From: Candidatus Competibacteraceae bacterium
GTDB lineage: Bacteria; Pseudomonadota; Gammaproteobacteria; Competibacterales; Competibacteraceae
Assembly: GCA_007120095.1 (NCBI GenBank)
Contig: SKOM01000119.1
Location: 1-12,544, forward strand
Length of the DNA stretch: 12,544 nucleotides
Reading direction: 5' to 3'
The first letter of the stretch is position 1. Each line of letters begins with the position of its first letter. The notes below the pieces were generated by a model that saw nothing but the letters and a program-made list of their open reading frames with translations, did not search any database and had not been told where the DNA came from. Shown here one piece after another: positions 5,148-12,422 of this stretch. Position numbers and translations under genes: made by a program.

Positions 5148-6059
5148 ATGAACCTTGATCATACTGCCTATGTATTTCATCAGATTCACATCGACGTTGC
5201 CCGAAATGCCACGGACGACTTCAACTTGTTTCACGAGCCGGTAAAATGGCAACTCATTGAGAATAATCCCTTTCAAGGCCCTATCGTTCTGGGTTTTCAA
5301 CTGGAGTCCCTGCTTGAATCTCATATCAAAAAACACCGCAAAGCGCATAACGAAGAGGGACTAATTGAAGATCACCGACTAAGATTCAGTAACTACCAGT
5401 TTAATTTTGCCAATGCGGTAAAACCCGGTGATCATGTAGAAATAGAGATAAAAAAATCGCAATTTAAAGTAACTAATGACCAACCTATTCTTAGCAATAG
5501 AGTAGTCGTTAAAGCAAATGATACGCTTACATTAACAGGCTACAAAAAAGAGACACAGAATGCTTTATATCTTGCCGATGCTGATCGTTCAATTTGGGCC
5601 GGTCTAAGGAAATGCCCTGATCGCTCTGTGCTGCCCGCAAGCGGATATTTTTTAAAACGCAAATATATTAACGTCAGCAATAGTAAGAATTTTTTGTGTG
5701 GATCACTTGTTGATCAACAGATGTATTTCGACGATTTGGAAGAAAAAACAATCTTCCCGGAGATTTTTCCATGCAGTCTGATTTCATGTGCATTACTGGA
5801 AAAAGCCTGGTTAAATAAACATGATTTTAAGAAAAATCCTATGGTTTATTCTTCGCACAAAATTTCAGTTGATCGTCACTGTCTAGGCAAACTGAAAAGC
5901 AATAGCTGTTTAAATATCCTAGTCAGCGCTGTTAATAACGAATCCACCTCTTTCCATTGTTATGGCGTCATTGACGATGACTGCCTGCTTTTTAGAGCAA
6001 TAATCGCTTTGTTACCTCTCAAGTCCATTTTAAACAGTTTGTTGTTCTCGGATCGGTGA
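5148..6059 (+). CDS. MaoC-like double hot-dog protein in an AT-rich insertion
   Basis: A 303-residue soluble protein read from the ATG at 5148, which has GGA about nine bases upstream; the open frame back to a TTG at 5127 adds only seven residues. The N-terminal half looks like a MaoC/(R)-specific enoyl-CoA hydratase hot-dog. ATDDFNLFHE (21-30) keeps the D-x-N-x-x-H catalytic signature as Asp24, Asn26 and His29, and PFQGPIVLGFQLESLLE (about 40-56) corresponds to the 'F-g-PIvhG' helix. A KPGDHVEIEIKKS strand pair follows. The C-terminal half (about 190-303) looks like a second, non-catalytic hot-dog. A hydratase or dehydratase acting on an acyl thioester is the likely activity; the substrate is unknown. 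Base composition is clearly more AT-rich than its neighbours. It is alone on its strand, between an IS remnant and a gene fragment, suggesting horizontal transfer. Confidence 0.75.
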   Translation: MNLDHTAYVFHQIHIDVARNATDDFNLFHEPVKWQLIENNPFQGPIVLGFQLESLLESHIKKHRKAHNEEGLIEDHRLRFSNYQFNFANAVKPGDHVEIEIKKSQFKVTNDQPILSNRVVVKANDTLTLTGYKKETQNALYLADADRSIWAGLRKCPDRSVLPASGYFLKRKYINVSNSKNFLCGSLVDQQMYFDDLEEKTIFPEIFPCSLISCALLEKAWLNKHDFKKNPMVYSSHKISVDRHCLGKLKSNSCLNILVSAVNNESTSFHCYGVIDDDCLLFRAIIALLPLKSILNSLLFSDR

Positions 6060-6061
6060 TT

Positions 6062-6199
6062 CATACCCGGCCCGCGTTGGTCGAATTCTGCCCGACCGTA
6101 CAACTCCAGAACCAAAGATCCGCGGTCACAATCCAGAACAAAGTCGACGCCTAGGTAACCCAGAGGAATCGCACTGTAGCAGCGTGAGGCAATATGTAA
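6062..6199 (-). pseudogene. Fragment of an alpha-L-glutamate ligase-like (RimK-type ATP-grasp) gene
   Basis: Reading the minus strand from 6199 gives ASRCYSAIPLGYLGVDFVLD, then CDRGSLVLELYGRAEFDQRG. This corresponds to the C-terminal end of ATP-grasp proteins of the alpha-L-glutamate ligase-like family, where GYLGxDxVLDxxRGPxxLELNARPGL is typical. The metal-binding Asn of LELN is Tyr here, and the ARPGL motif has become GRAEF. Only about 45 codons remain: a stop lies in frame upstream at 6209-6211, and the frame runs into the end of the plus-strand hot-dog gene. It is a degraded remnant, not an expressed gene. Confidence 0.62.
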
Positions 6200-6201
6200 C
6201 C

Positions 6202-6249
6202 GCTGTTCCTAAAAACCTAAGCAACTTTGTTTAGGTTTTTAGGAACAGC
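6202..6249. terminator. Long perfect hairpin at the end of the pit operon, probable (bidirectional) terminator
   Basis: GCTGTTCCTAAAAACCTAA (6202-6220) and its exact complement (6231-6249) form a 19-base-pair stem with a 10-base loop. The right arm includes the last sense codons and the TAA stop of the PiT gene. The inner part reads A5-CCTAA-loop-TTAGG-T5 on both strands, the layout of a bidirectional intrinsic terminator. No U-tract follows the full-length stem, so termination would depend on the inner T5. Confidence 0.65.
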
Positions 6250-7231
6250 CGAAAAGTCCGATGAACTGATACAGCACGGCGGCGGCGAGCGCCGAGGCAG
6301 GGATGGTAAGCAGCCAGGTGAGGACAATGCGCTTGACGACCTCCCAGCGTACCGCTGAGAGGCGTCGGCTCGCTCCGACACCCATGATCGCACTCACCGA
6401 GACATGCGTGGTACTGATCGGCAGACCCAACAGGCTGGCACCATAAATAACGCCGCCGGAGGTTGCATCCGCAGCAAACCCGTCCACCGGCTTGATATTA
6501 GCGATACGCATACCGGTGGTGCGGATCACTTTTCTGCCGCCCAGGTAGATGCCTATGCCGATCAATGCAGCACAGCTTGCCGTCACCCACAAAGGCACGA
6601 CGAAGTCTGAGGTCACGCCCGCAGCAAGCAGTCCCGCAGAGATGACGCCGGCCGCGTTCTGGGTATTGTTCATGCCGAAACTGAAGCTCAAAAAGCCGGT
6701 GGACAGAATCTGTCCGCGCGAAAACAGCCTGGTTGCACTGCTCGGGTACCAATTTTTAAAAAGGTTAAGCAGAATGAGCACAATGACGATCCCGCCGACC
6801 AAACCCGCAAGCGGCGATACGATAAGGCCGGTTGTGACGCGGATCAGACCCTCCCAGGTAATGGCGGCGAACGTGTGTGCTGAGGCACCCGCGCCGATGA
6901 TACCGCCGACAATAGAATGAGTCATACTCACCGGCATGCCCGTATAAGTGGCAAACGCGGTCCAGACGATCGCGCCTGTGATGGCGCTCAGCACCACCGG
7001 CACGGTCATGAACTCGGAGCTGATGAGACCGGTACCGATGGTTCTGGCCACCTCGCTACCGGCAAAAGCGCCAAGGAAAGTCATCGCTGCGGCCAGGAGC
7101 ACCGCCTGGTTCGGCGACAGGGCGCGACAGGAGATGGATGCAGCGATTGAATTAGCACTGTCGTTAGCGCCGATGTAGTAGGCATACACCCACCCGAGCG
7201 CGATGATCAGCAGCGGAAGCGCAATCTCCAT
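6239..7231 (-). CDS. pit: PiT-family inorganic phosphate transporter
   Basis: A 330-residue inner-membrane transporter with about ten hydrophobic segments and the inverted-repeat layout of the PiT (SLC20) family. The first repeat has GANDSANSIA (21-30) and GMPVSMTHSIVGG (98-110). The second has SFGMNNTQNAAGV (184-196) and GLPISTTHVSVSAIMG (269-284). It imports phosphate, or metal-phosphate, with protons or sodium. The second signature has Asn188 where many PiT proteins have Asp (GxNDxQ). The gene starts three bases after the stop of the DUF47 gene, its usual partner, so translational coupling is likely. It is the last gene of the operon, and its stop codon lies inside a terminator-like hairpin. 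A role for another oxyanion cannot be excluded. Confidence 0.93.
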   Translation of the reverse strand: MEIALPLLIIALGWVYAYYIGANDSANSIAASISCRALSPNQAVLLAAAMTFLGAFAGSEVARTIGTGLISSEFMTVPVVLSAITGAIVWTAFATYTGMPVSMTHSIVGGIIGAGASAHTFAAITWEGLIRVTTGLIVSPLAGLVGGIVIVLILLNLFKNWYPSSATRLFSRGQILSTGFLSFSFGMNNTQNAAGVISAGLLAAGVTSDFVVPLWVTASCAALIGIGIYLGGRKVIRTTGMRIANIKPVDGFAADATSGGVIYGASLLGLPISTTHVSVSAIMGVGASRRLSAVRWEVVKRIVLTWLLTIPASALAAAVLYQFIGLFGCS

Positions 7232-7234
7232 GGG

Positions 7235-7858
7235 CTATGAGGCCTTTACCAGAATACTCTCGACCGTGTCACTTAAGGCTTGGTATGTGTCAACAACCTC
7301 TTCCAGGTCGGCAAAAATGTCCTTCCAGGTAATGATGACCAGAGGGTCAGGTTTCTCGCGGAACAGCCGCTCAATCGAGCGCTGGAAAATCTCATCACCT
7401 TCATCCTCGCACTGGTGAACCGCGACGACCAGGCGTCTGGTTTCAGCAGAAATCGCCCGGTGGGCAAGCTGGCGCACCAAGGTGTCGGCCTCCCGCGCTG
7501 TACGCACGATGAGCGCCGCGAATTCATCAAACTCGGGTCGTTTTTCCCTTATATGGTACAAGCGGATATTGGTAATGGCGTTTTCGATCAGGTCGACAAT
7601 ATCGTCAAGCTTTTGGGTCAGCAGGTAGATATCCTCTCGATCCAGTGGCGTGACAAAAGTGGCGTTGACTTGATCGAGGATCGTATGCGTAATATCATCG
7701 GCCTCGTGCTCGATCACCTTGGCGCGTTTGGCATGGTGCGCTACATTATGAAAATCTCCTGCGAGCTCGCGCAAGACAAAGGCCACCTCGATCTGTTTTT
7801 CAGAAAGGGCGGCAAAAGCATCGAAGAATGAGGGTTGCTTAGGGAGAAAGAAGCGCAT
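7235..7858 (-). CDS. DUF47/PhoU-like Pit accessory protein
   Basis: A 207-residue, entirely helical cytoplasmic protein of the DUF47 (PhoU-like) family, at the family's usual length. The metal-binding type motif EHEADDITH lies at 50-58, followed by TPLDREDIYLLTQKLDDIVD (about 70-89). The second half has the related ECEDEGDEIF-like pattern, here QCEDEGDEIF. DUF47 proteins are nearly always encoded beside PiT transporters and are thought to regulate them. The gap is three bases to htpX upstream and three to pit downstream, so the three genes form one transcript. No clear Shine-Dalgarno is visible at 7858; coupling to htpX translation probably suffices. Confidence 0.92.
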   Translation of the reverse strand: MRFFLPKQPSFFDAFAALSEKQIEVAFVLRELAGDFHNVAHHAKRAKVIEHEADDITHTILDQVNATFVTPLDREDIYLLTQKLDDIVDLIENAITNIRLYHIREKRPEFDEFAALIVRTAREADTLVRQLAHRAISAETRRLVVAVHQCEDEGDEIFQRSIERLFREKPDPLVIITWKDIFADLEEVVDTYQALSDTVESILVKAS

Positions 7859-7861
7859 CTT

Positions 7862-8806
7862 CTAGTACCACACGCCGGTGCGGCGCCAGCGCGGAGGTAT
7901 CCGGACATGTGGAACGGACGGCGCGCGCCATTCCGGCGGGCCGCGCCACGGCATCACTCCCTTACCTCCGGCCAGTTCCGACAGTCGCTTCACCCTTTCC
8001 TCCGTCGGAGGATGGGTGCGCAATAACGACGGCTCCGGAATACGGCGGCCGGGAAAAACGATCTCCTCCCAAAACCGTCCGGTGATGCGTTCCAGCTTGA
8101 GCAAAGCCGAGATCAGTCCGTGGGGGTCGCCCGTCAAGCGCACAGCTCCAAGATCGGCATTGTATTCCCGGCTCCGCGACAGCGCAAGCTGCATCAGACT
8201 CATCATGGTCGGCGACAGGGCTAAGATCAGCGGTACGGCAAGCGGAACCGTGGCCTGCCCCGCTATCACCATGGGCAGATACAAAATCAGCAGAAACATG
8301 CCAACATAGGAAGAAATGGTCGTGATCCGTGCCATCACATCGGCAAGACCCATGATCCAAAGATCCCGGTTGGCGATATGGCTGATCTCATGCGCCAGTA
8401 CGCTAGCCAGTTCCCGTGCATTGAACACGCGTAGCAGACCGTCGCTGATCGCGATAGCCGCATCCCCACCACGTCCGACGGTGAAAGCGTTTGGCAACGC
8501 ACTCGCCACGTAATAAAGTTCGGGGGGCTGCGGGAGTTCGGCCTGTTGTGACAGCCGCTCAACCAGTGCCGTACCCTCAGGAAATTCTGCCGCCGTCAAT
8601 CGGCGTGCACCATACAACGCCAGGATCGTGCCCTTCGACAACCCTGGCGAAAAGATCAGCAGCGCAACGAAAGCAACGATCATCCACCCGGCAGCGGAGT
8701 CGCCCCAGATCATCCAGGTGCAGAGCGCGCCAAGCCCCGCCATGCCGGCAATCAGCAAGGCGGACTGAACCAGATTGCGCATTTTGTGCTGTTTTGTTGG
8801 GTTCAT
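7862..8806 (-). CDS. htpX: HtpX-type M48 membrane zinc metalloprotease
   Basis: A 314-residue inner-membrane protease for quality control of membrane proteins. Two N-terminal membrane segments (about 12-34 and 40-56) precede the catalytic domain. The zinc site HEISH is at 139-143, with catalytic Glu140 and third ligand Glu214 in SRSREYNADLGAV. Two further hydrophobic segments (about 160-183 and 186-207) lie between, as in HtpX. The C-terminus has the usual RTHPPTEERVKRL element, then an unusual proline-, tryptophan- and arginine-rich tail (about 285-314, ending RRTGVWY). The start at 8806 has no obvious Shine-Dalgarno; Met9 (8782) is an alternative. It is the first gene of an operon with a DUF47 protein and a PiT transporter. 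Confidence 0.93.
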   Translation of the reverse strand: MNPTKQHKMRNLVQSALLIAGMAGLGALCTWMIWGDSAAGWMIVAFVALLIFSPGLSKGTILALYGARRLTAAEFPEGTALVERLSQQAELPQPPELYYVASALPNAFTVGRGGDAAIAISDGLLRVFNARELASVLAHEISHIANRDLWIMGLADVMARITTISSYVGMFLLILYLPMVIAGQATVPLAVPLILALSPTMMSLMQLALSRSREYNADLGAVRLTGDPHGLISALLKLERITGRFWEEIVFPGRRIPEPSLLRTHPPTEERVKRLSELAGGKGVMPWRGPPEWRAPSVPHVRIPPRWRRTGVWY

Positions 8807-8844
8807 GAGGTTGCGGTTACCCGCCTAGATTCCCATAAGAACCT

Positions 8845-8873
8845 AAACTAACAAGAAAAAGTTCACTCGTCAA
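8845..8873 (-). promoter_or_regulatory. Candidate sigma-70 promoter of the htpX operon
   Basis: On the minus strand, TTGACG (8873-8868) and TAGTTT (8850-8845) are separated by 17 bases, with the -10 about 38 bases upstream of the htpX ATG. The -35 is a five-of-six match and the -10 a weaker three-of-six match. It is the best promoter-like pair in the 132-base gap before htpX. A classical heat-shock sigma-32 pattern was not evident. Confidence 0.4.
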
Positions 8874-8938
8874 CTTAACAACCAGTCAGAGTACCCCGTG
8901 GATTGCGGGATGCCCCCCTGGAATGCCTGTAGCGATCT

Positions 8939-9550
8939 TTAACGGCGGGTGGGCAGGCGGCGCAGGATCGCCCGCACCAGATAATGACCGGGGAAATAGA
9001 CGACGCAAGCGGTTACCACCGACAACAGAATCAGATAGACCCCGTGGGGCATCCAGGTCTGTTCGATATGAAATGGGGCAAATGCAAAGTTGATATTGCG
9101 TTCGCGATCACTCCACAGCCAGGCTGCAACAATCAACACGGTACCGATCAGGCACTGCAACCACACACCGCGATGGTCATAACCATTGCGCCAGCACATC
9201 CAGATCATAAAAAACGGCAGCCAGACATGGTAAAGTGAGGTCAGTCGAGCAATTAACGGGATTTCCGCGTTAAACATGTAGCCGGTGATGCCAGTGACGC
9301 TGCCACCGACCAACAGGCCGATTAACAGATCGAGCAACCAGACAATCCCGATGAGCACAACCGTGCCGATTTGGCTTGACACCAGCAGGACATTTGGCAT
9401 CCAAACCGCGTACAGCACCACAAACTGCGCCACGTTGCACAGCCAGAAAAAGTTCTGGGATCCGTAGTGAACCAGGATGGTCGGCACCCAGAAAGCGATC
9501 CACAGCGTGAAGGTCACCCGTGCAACCAGCGGCAATGGCTCTCGGTTCAC
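8939..9550 (-). CDS. Six-segment integral membrane protein of unknown function
   Basis: A 203-residue polytopic membrane protein with about six hydrophobic segments (roughly 10-28, 33-51, 54-82, 106-122, 130-146 and 172-193). Conserved-looking patterns are VPTILVHYGSQNFFWLCNVA near residue 23, TGYMFNAEIPLIARL in the middle and SLYHVWLPFFMIW near 105. From memory it belongs to a family of about 200-residue 'membrane-associated' hypothetical proteins carrying the HYG-QNF-WLCN and HVWLP signatures; no biochemical role is known to me. The start is GTG at 9550 with GGAG nine bases upstream. It is the last gene of the photosynthesis-linked run, 21 bases after the preceding small membrane protein. 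A role in pigment or quinone handling is possible only by association. Confidence 0.75.
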   Translation of the reverse strand: MNREPLPLVARVTFTLWIAFWVPTILVHYGSQNFFWLCNVAQFVVLYAVWMPNVLLVSSQIGTVVLIGIVWLLDLLIGLLVGGSVTGITGYMFNAEIPLIARLTSLYHVWLPFFMIWMCWRNGYDHRGVWLQCLIGTVLIVAAWLWSDRERNINFAFAPFHIEQTWMPHGVYLILLSVVTACVVYFPGHYLVRAILRRLPTRR

Positions 9551-9571
9551 CGGCGATTGCTCCGTTGCAGC

Positions 9572-9850
9572 CTAACTTTGTTCTTTACGCCAACGGCTGT
9601 TGAAGTCTAATACATGCGCCAGTAACGCCCCTGCCAGGGCCAGTGCAATCCAATGCCAGCCGCCACCGACCAGCGCTATCCGTAGCGCCACTAATAAACA
9701 CGCCCCAGACAATAGATTGCCAAGTAAACCGGGCAGTGGAATACCATGCCAGTTACGGAAAAACACCAGAAAGGCCGCCTCCGCCACGACAAAGGCCAGG
9801 ATCAAGTCGATAATCTGGCCGCTGCTGAACAGTTCGTCTATGGTGATCAT
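9572..9850 (-). CDS. Small three-segment membrane protein downstream of bchP
   Basis: A 92-residue membrane protein with about three hydrophobic segments (12-32, 40-62 and 65-83) and a positively charged C-terminal end (NSRWRKEQS). An RNWHGIPLPGLLGNLLSG loop separates the first two. I do not recognise an established function; similar small proteins occur as hypothetical genes beside redox enzymes. The ATG at 9850 is six bases after the bchP stop, and the bchP 3' end supplies CAGGG upstream, so translation is probably coupled. The operon position suggests a link to bacteriochlorophyll synthesis or membrane assembly, but this is inference. Confidence 0.72.
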   Translation of the reverse strand: MITIDELFSSGQIIDLILAFVVAEAAFLVFFRNWHGIPLPGLLGNLLSGACLLVALRIALVGGGWHWIALALAGALLAHVLDFNSRWRKEQS

Positions 9851-9856
9851 GGCGAT

Positions 9857-11044
9857 TTAAACCCTGGCCAGACCCAGCAAATGCGCCATGTCTTTGAAGA
9901 AGATCCGGATGTGGGCTAAGGGTTTGGCACGCACTAACTTCTTATGCATATAGGCTTGCCAGGTGAGCTGTTGCACATCGGGGTCACGGCAGATACTGAC
10001 AAAGCGTTCACGGCGTTTATCGCTGGAATACCAAAAGCGCTGCAAAATCCCGAGAATAAAAAACACTCGACCATGGGCTTTCATGAAACGCTTACGGGCA
10101 TGTTTTAAAGCCTTGGCTTTGCCTGTAGTGAGTAATTCGTCCACCGCTTCGGCGGCCAGTTGCCCGCCGTACATGGCGTAGTAAATCCCCTCGCCGGAAG
10201 CCGGTGCCACGACTCCCGCTGCATCACCGGCCAGCACCACATCACGGCCATTATCCCAGCACTTCAGCGGACGCAAGGGAATCGGAGCCCCCTCACGGCG
10301 CAGGGTAGTCATCTTGTCCAGCCCGGTGTCGGCCTTTAAGGCGCTGACCGCACTGCGCAGGGAAAAGCCCTTATTGGCCGAACCGACGCCGATGCTGGCG
10401 GTTTTGCCGTGGGGGAAAATCCAGGCGTAGAAATCCGGTGACAACCGCCCTTGATAATACACATCGCAGCGGCTGGCATCGAAATTAGCGTCGGGCGTGT
10501 CTGGAGATTCAATAATCTCATGGTAGGCAAACACAAACGGCATTTTTTCAGCGCCGGGGATGCACTGTTGCGCCACCTTGGATTTAGCCCCATCGGCACC
10601 GATGACGGCACGGGTGCGAACGGTTTGTGTCTCGCCGGAAGAGTCCTGAAACTGTACAGTCGTCACTCCCTCGGCATCACGATCCACCCGCTCAAACGTG
10701 CCGGTTTGACGCTCAGCCCCGGTTGTGACCGCCCGTTGTCGCAGCCATTCATCAAACGTATCCCGATCCACCATACCGACATATCCGCCCTCGATGGGCA
10801 TATCAACAGCCTGGTTAGCCGGTGACACCATGCGGGCCGAACTGATCCGAGCCACGATCAACGATTCAGGAATGGCGAAATCTTCGATCAGCCGTGGTGG
10901 AATCGCTCCGCCGCAGGGCTTGATGCGCCCGTCGCGGTCGAGTAACAACACAGCGCGTCCACTGCGAGCGAGCTCGGTGGCAGCGGTCGAACCGGCCGGC
11001 CCACCGCCGACCACAACTGCATCATAAATCTTAGCGTTAACCAT
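9857..11044 (-). CDS. bchP: Geranylgeranyl reductase of bacteriochlorophyll synthesis
   Basis: A 395-residue FAD-dependent reductase. It reduces three double bonds of the geranylgeranyl tail of bacteriochlorophyll (or of geranylgeranyl diphosphate) to phytyl. VVVGGGPAGSTAATELARSG (10-29) is the FAD-binding Rossmann motif. A CGGAIPPRLIEDFAIPE segment (44-60) is typical of BchP/ChlP. VDRDTFDEWLR is at 92-102, the DG motif IGADGAKSKVAQQ starts at 148, and the GD motif LAGDAAGVVAPASGEGIYYA spans 271-290. Length matches BchP. It follows the PucC-like gene with a seven-base gap and precedes two small membrane-protein genes. The ATG at 11044 begins the Rossmann strand at the usual distance. The bchG-transporter-bchP order is the known arrangement in purple bacteria, which removes doubt from related archaeal or generic geranylgeranyl reductases. 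Confidence 0.95.
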   Translation of the reverse strand: MVNAKIYDAVVVGGGPAGSTAATELARSGRAVLLLDRDGRIKPCGGAIPPRLIEDFAIPESLIVARISSARMVSPANQAVDMPIEGGYVGMVDRDTFDEWLRQRAVTTGAERQTGTFERVDRDAEGVTTVQFQDSSGETQTVRTRAVIGADGAKSKVAQQCIPGAEKMPFVFAYHEIIESPDTPDANFDASRCDVYYQGRLSPDFYAWIFPHGKTASIGVGSANKGFSLRSAVSALKADTGLDKMTTLRREGAPIPLRPLKCWDNGRDVVLAGDAAGVVAPASGEGIYYAMYGGQLAAEAVDELLTTGKAKALKHARKRFMKAHGRVFFILGILQRFWYSSDKRRERFVSICRDPDVQQLTWQAYMHKKLVRAKPLAHIRIFFKDMAHLLGLARV

Positions 11045-11051
11045 CTATACA

Positions 11052-12422
11052 CTACCGTTGGCTGGTTGAACTGACAGCAGAAACAGATGCCTGGTCATTG
11101 GCCACCCCAGGAGGATGATCACGGGCGGCGGCGGTCACCCGCGCCGCCAACATCCCAGCAACCAGGAACAATAACGCTTCTGCGGTAAATACTGTGGCAT
11201 AAGACACCACGGGGGAATTGAATAAATAACGGGTTAAGTCTATAGAGGCTGTGCCTAATAAACCACCAAGACCAAAAGCCAGTGCTTGAGCCGCACCCCA
11301 TAGACCCATGCGCACCCCCTCACGCCGCGCCCGTCCTGCGGCCACCAGACCCATCATCGACCAGATGGCGGCCACGGCAAAAGCGCCTAAAGCTGTCCCC
11401 ATCAGAAATACGGACAGATGCAGCGGCCATGCCGGACCGACAAAACCGGATACTGCCAAGCTGAATAAACCGGCCGATGAGGCGATACAACCGCCAATCA
11501 TCCACGCCCGCATGGTACCGATGCGAAATACGGAGCCTCCTGCAATAGCGACCAGCATCATACCCAGCAAAATACCACCGTTTTGTACCCCGGATAATCG
11601 AGTTGATTCACCAGGGGTCAAACCGAATACGGTACCGGCGAACGGCTCAAGAATTAAATTCTGGGCACTGAAGGCGAACATGGAGACAAATACAAACAGG
11701 GCAAAACGCCGCGCATCGGGTTCGTCCCATACCTGCTGTAAGGCTTCACGAAAACTCGGTTGTGGGGACTGCGGGGTAGGCTGCTCAGCAGGTTGGGGCG
11801 ATTCGCCGACTGGGTGATTGGCTGTACTAGGCTCCACCCGCCAAATGGCGGCTAATGTCAGCAAAAATGCACAGCCCGCCACGACGGAGGTTACGGCAAC
11901 CAGGCGTGTGGTGGAAAAAGGATCGAGAAACATACTGGCGAGCAAGGTGGTAACGATAAAACCGATCAGCATCATCAGCCAAACGATGGTGGCGGCTGCC
12001 GAACGGCGCTGCGCGTCTACGCGGGTCGCCAGTAACACCAATAGCGAAGTCCCGGCAGCACCCACACCTAAACCAATCATGACAAAGGCCATCACGGCCA
12101 GAGCAATACCCGCAGCCGGATTGACCTCCATCCATGCAATGGCTGTCGCCGCACCGATCCCTCCCAAAGCCAGCACCGCCATACCCCCAATAATCCATGG
12201 GGTACGCCGTCCGCCAACATCCGAACCGTAACCCAAACGCGGGCGAAAAATTTGAATGGCGTAGTACAGCGCTACGAGCGCACCGGGTAGCACCGCTGGC
12301 AACAGTAATTCAACAATCATCACGCGGTTAAAGGTTGAAGTGGTCAATACCACCACCGAGCCTAGGGCAGTTTGTACCAGTCCCAGGCGGACAATACCCA
12401 GCCATCCTAGTACATTAGTCAA
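11052..12422 (-). CDS. PucC/Orf428-like BCD-family transporter (bacteriochlorophyll delivery, MFS superfamily)
   Basis: A 456-residue protein with about twelve hydrophobic segments. The N-terminus, IVRLGLVQTALGSVVVLTTS followed by TFNRVMIVELLLPAVLPGAL, is the hallmark of the PucC/LhaA/Orf428 (BCD) family. YGSDVGGRRTPWIIGGMAVL follows as the loop between early segments. A hydrophilic Pro/Gln-rich linker (about residues 200-225) divides the two halves. Members help light-harvesting complexes or handle bacteriochlorophyll; the one between bchG and bchP corresponds to Orf428 of Rhodobacter. The start is TTG at 12422, overlapping the bchG stop as TTGA, with a GGGG tract seven bases upstream. No in-frame ATG or GTG lies nearby, and homologues begin at about this point. 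It is therefore translationally coupled to bchG. Confidence 0.92.
   Translation of the reverse strand: MTNVLGWLGIVRLGLVQTALGSVVVLTTSTFNRVMIVELLLPAVLPGALVALYYAIQIFRPRLGYGSDVGGRRTPWIIGGMAVLALGGIGAATAIAWMEVNPAAGIALAVMAFVMIGLGVGAAGTSLLVLLATRVDAQRRSAAATIVWLMMLIGFIVTTLLASMFLDPFSTTRLVAVTSVVAGCAFLLTLAAIWRVEPSTANHPVGESPQPAEQPTPQSPQPSFREALQQVWDEPDARRFALFVFVSMFAFSAQNLILEPFAGTVFGLTPGESTRLSGVQNGGILLGMMLVAIAGGSVFRIGTMRAWMIGGCIASSAGLFSLAVSGFVGPAWPLHLSVFLMGTALGAFAVAAIWSMMGLVAAGRARREGVRMGLWGAAQALAFGLGGLLGTASIDLTRYLFNSPVVSYATVFTAEALLFLVAGMLAARVTAAARDHPPGVANDQASVSAVSSTSQR

Noticed and set aside
7280..7831. A 183-residue plus-strand open frame
   Set aside because: It is antisense to the DUF47 gene, which fits a known family end to end and lies in an operon with its partner.
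11045..11051. PpsR/CrtJ-type TGT-N12-ACA regulatory site near the bch genes
   Set aside because: The gaps between these genes are only a few bases and no such site was seen; any operator would lie upstream of bchG outside the window.
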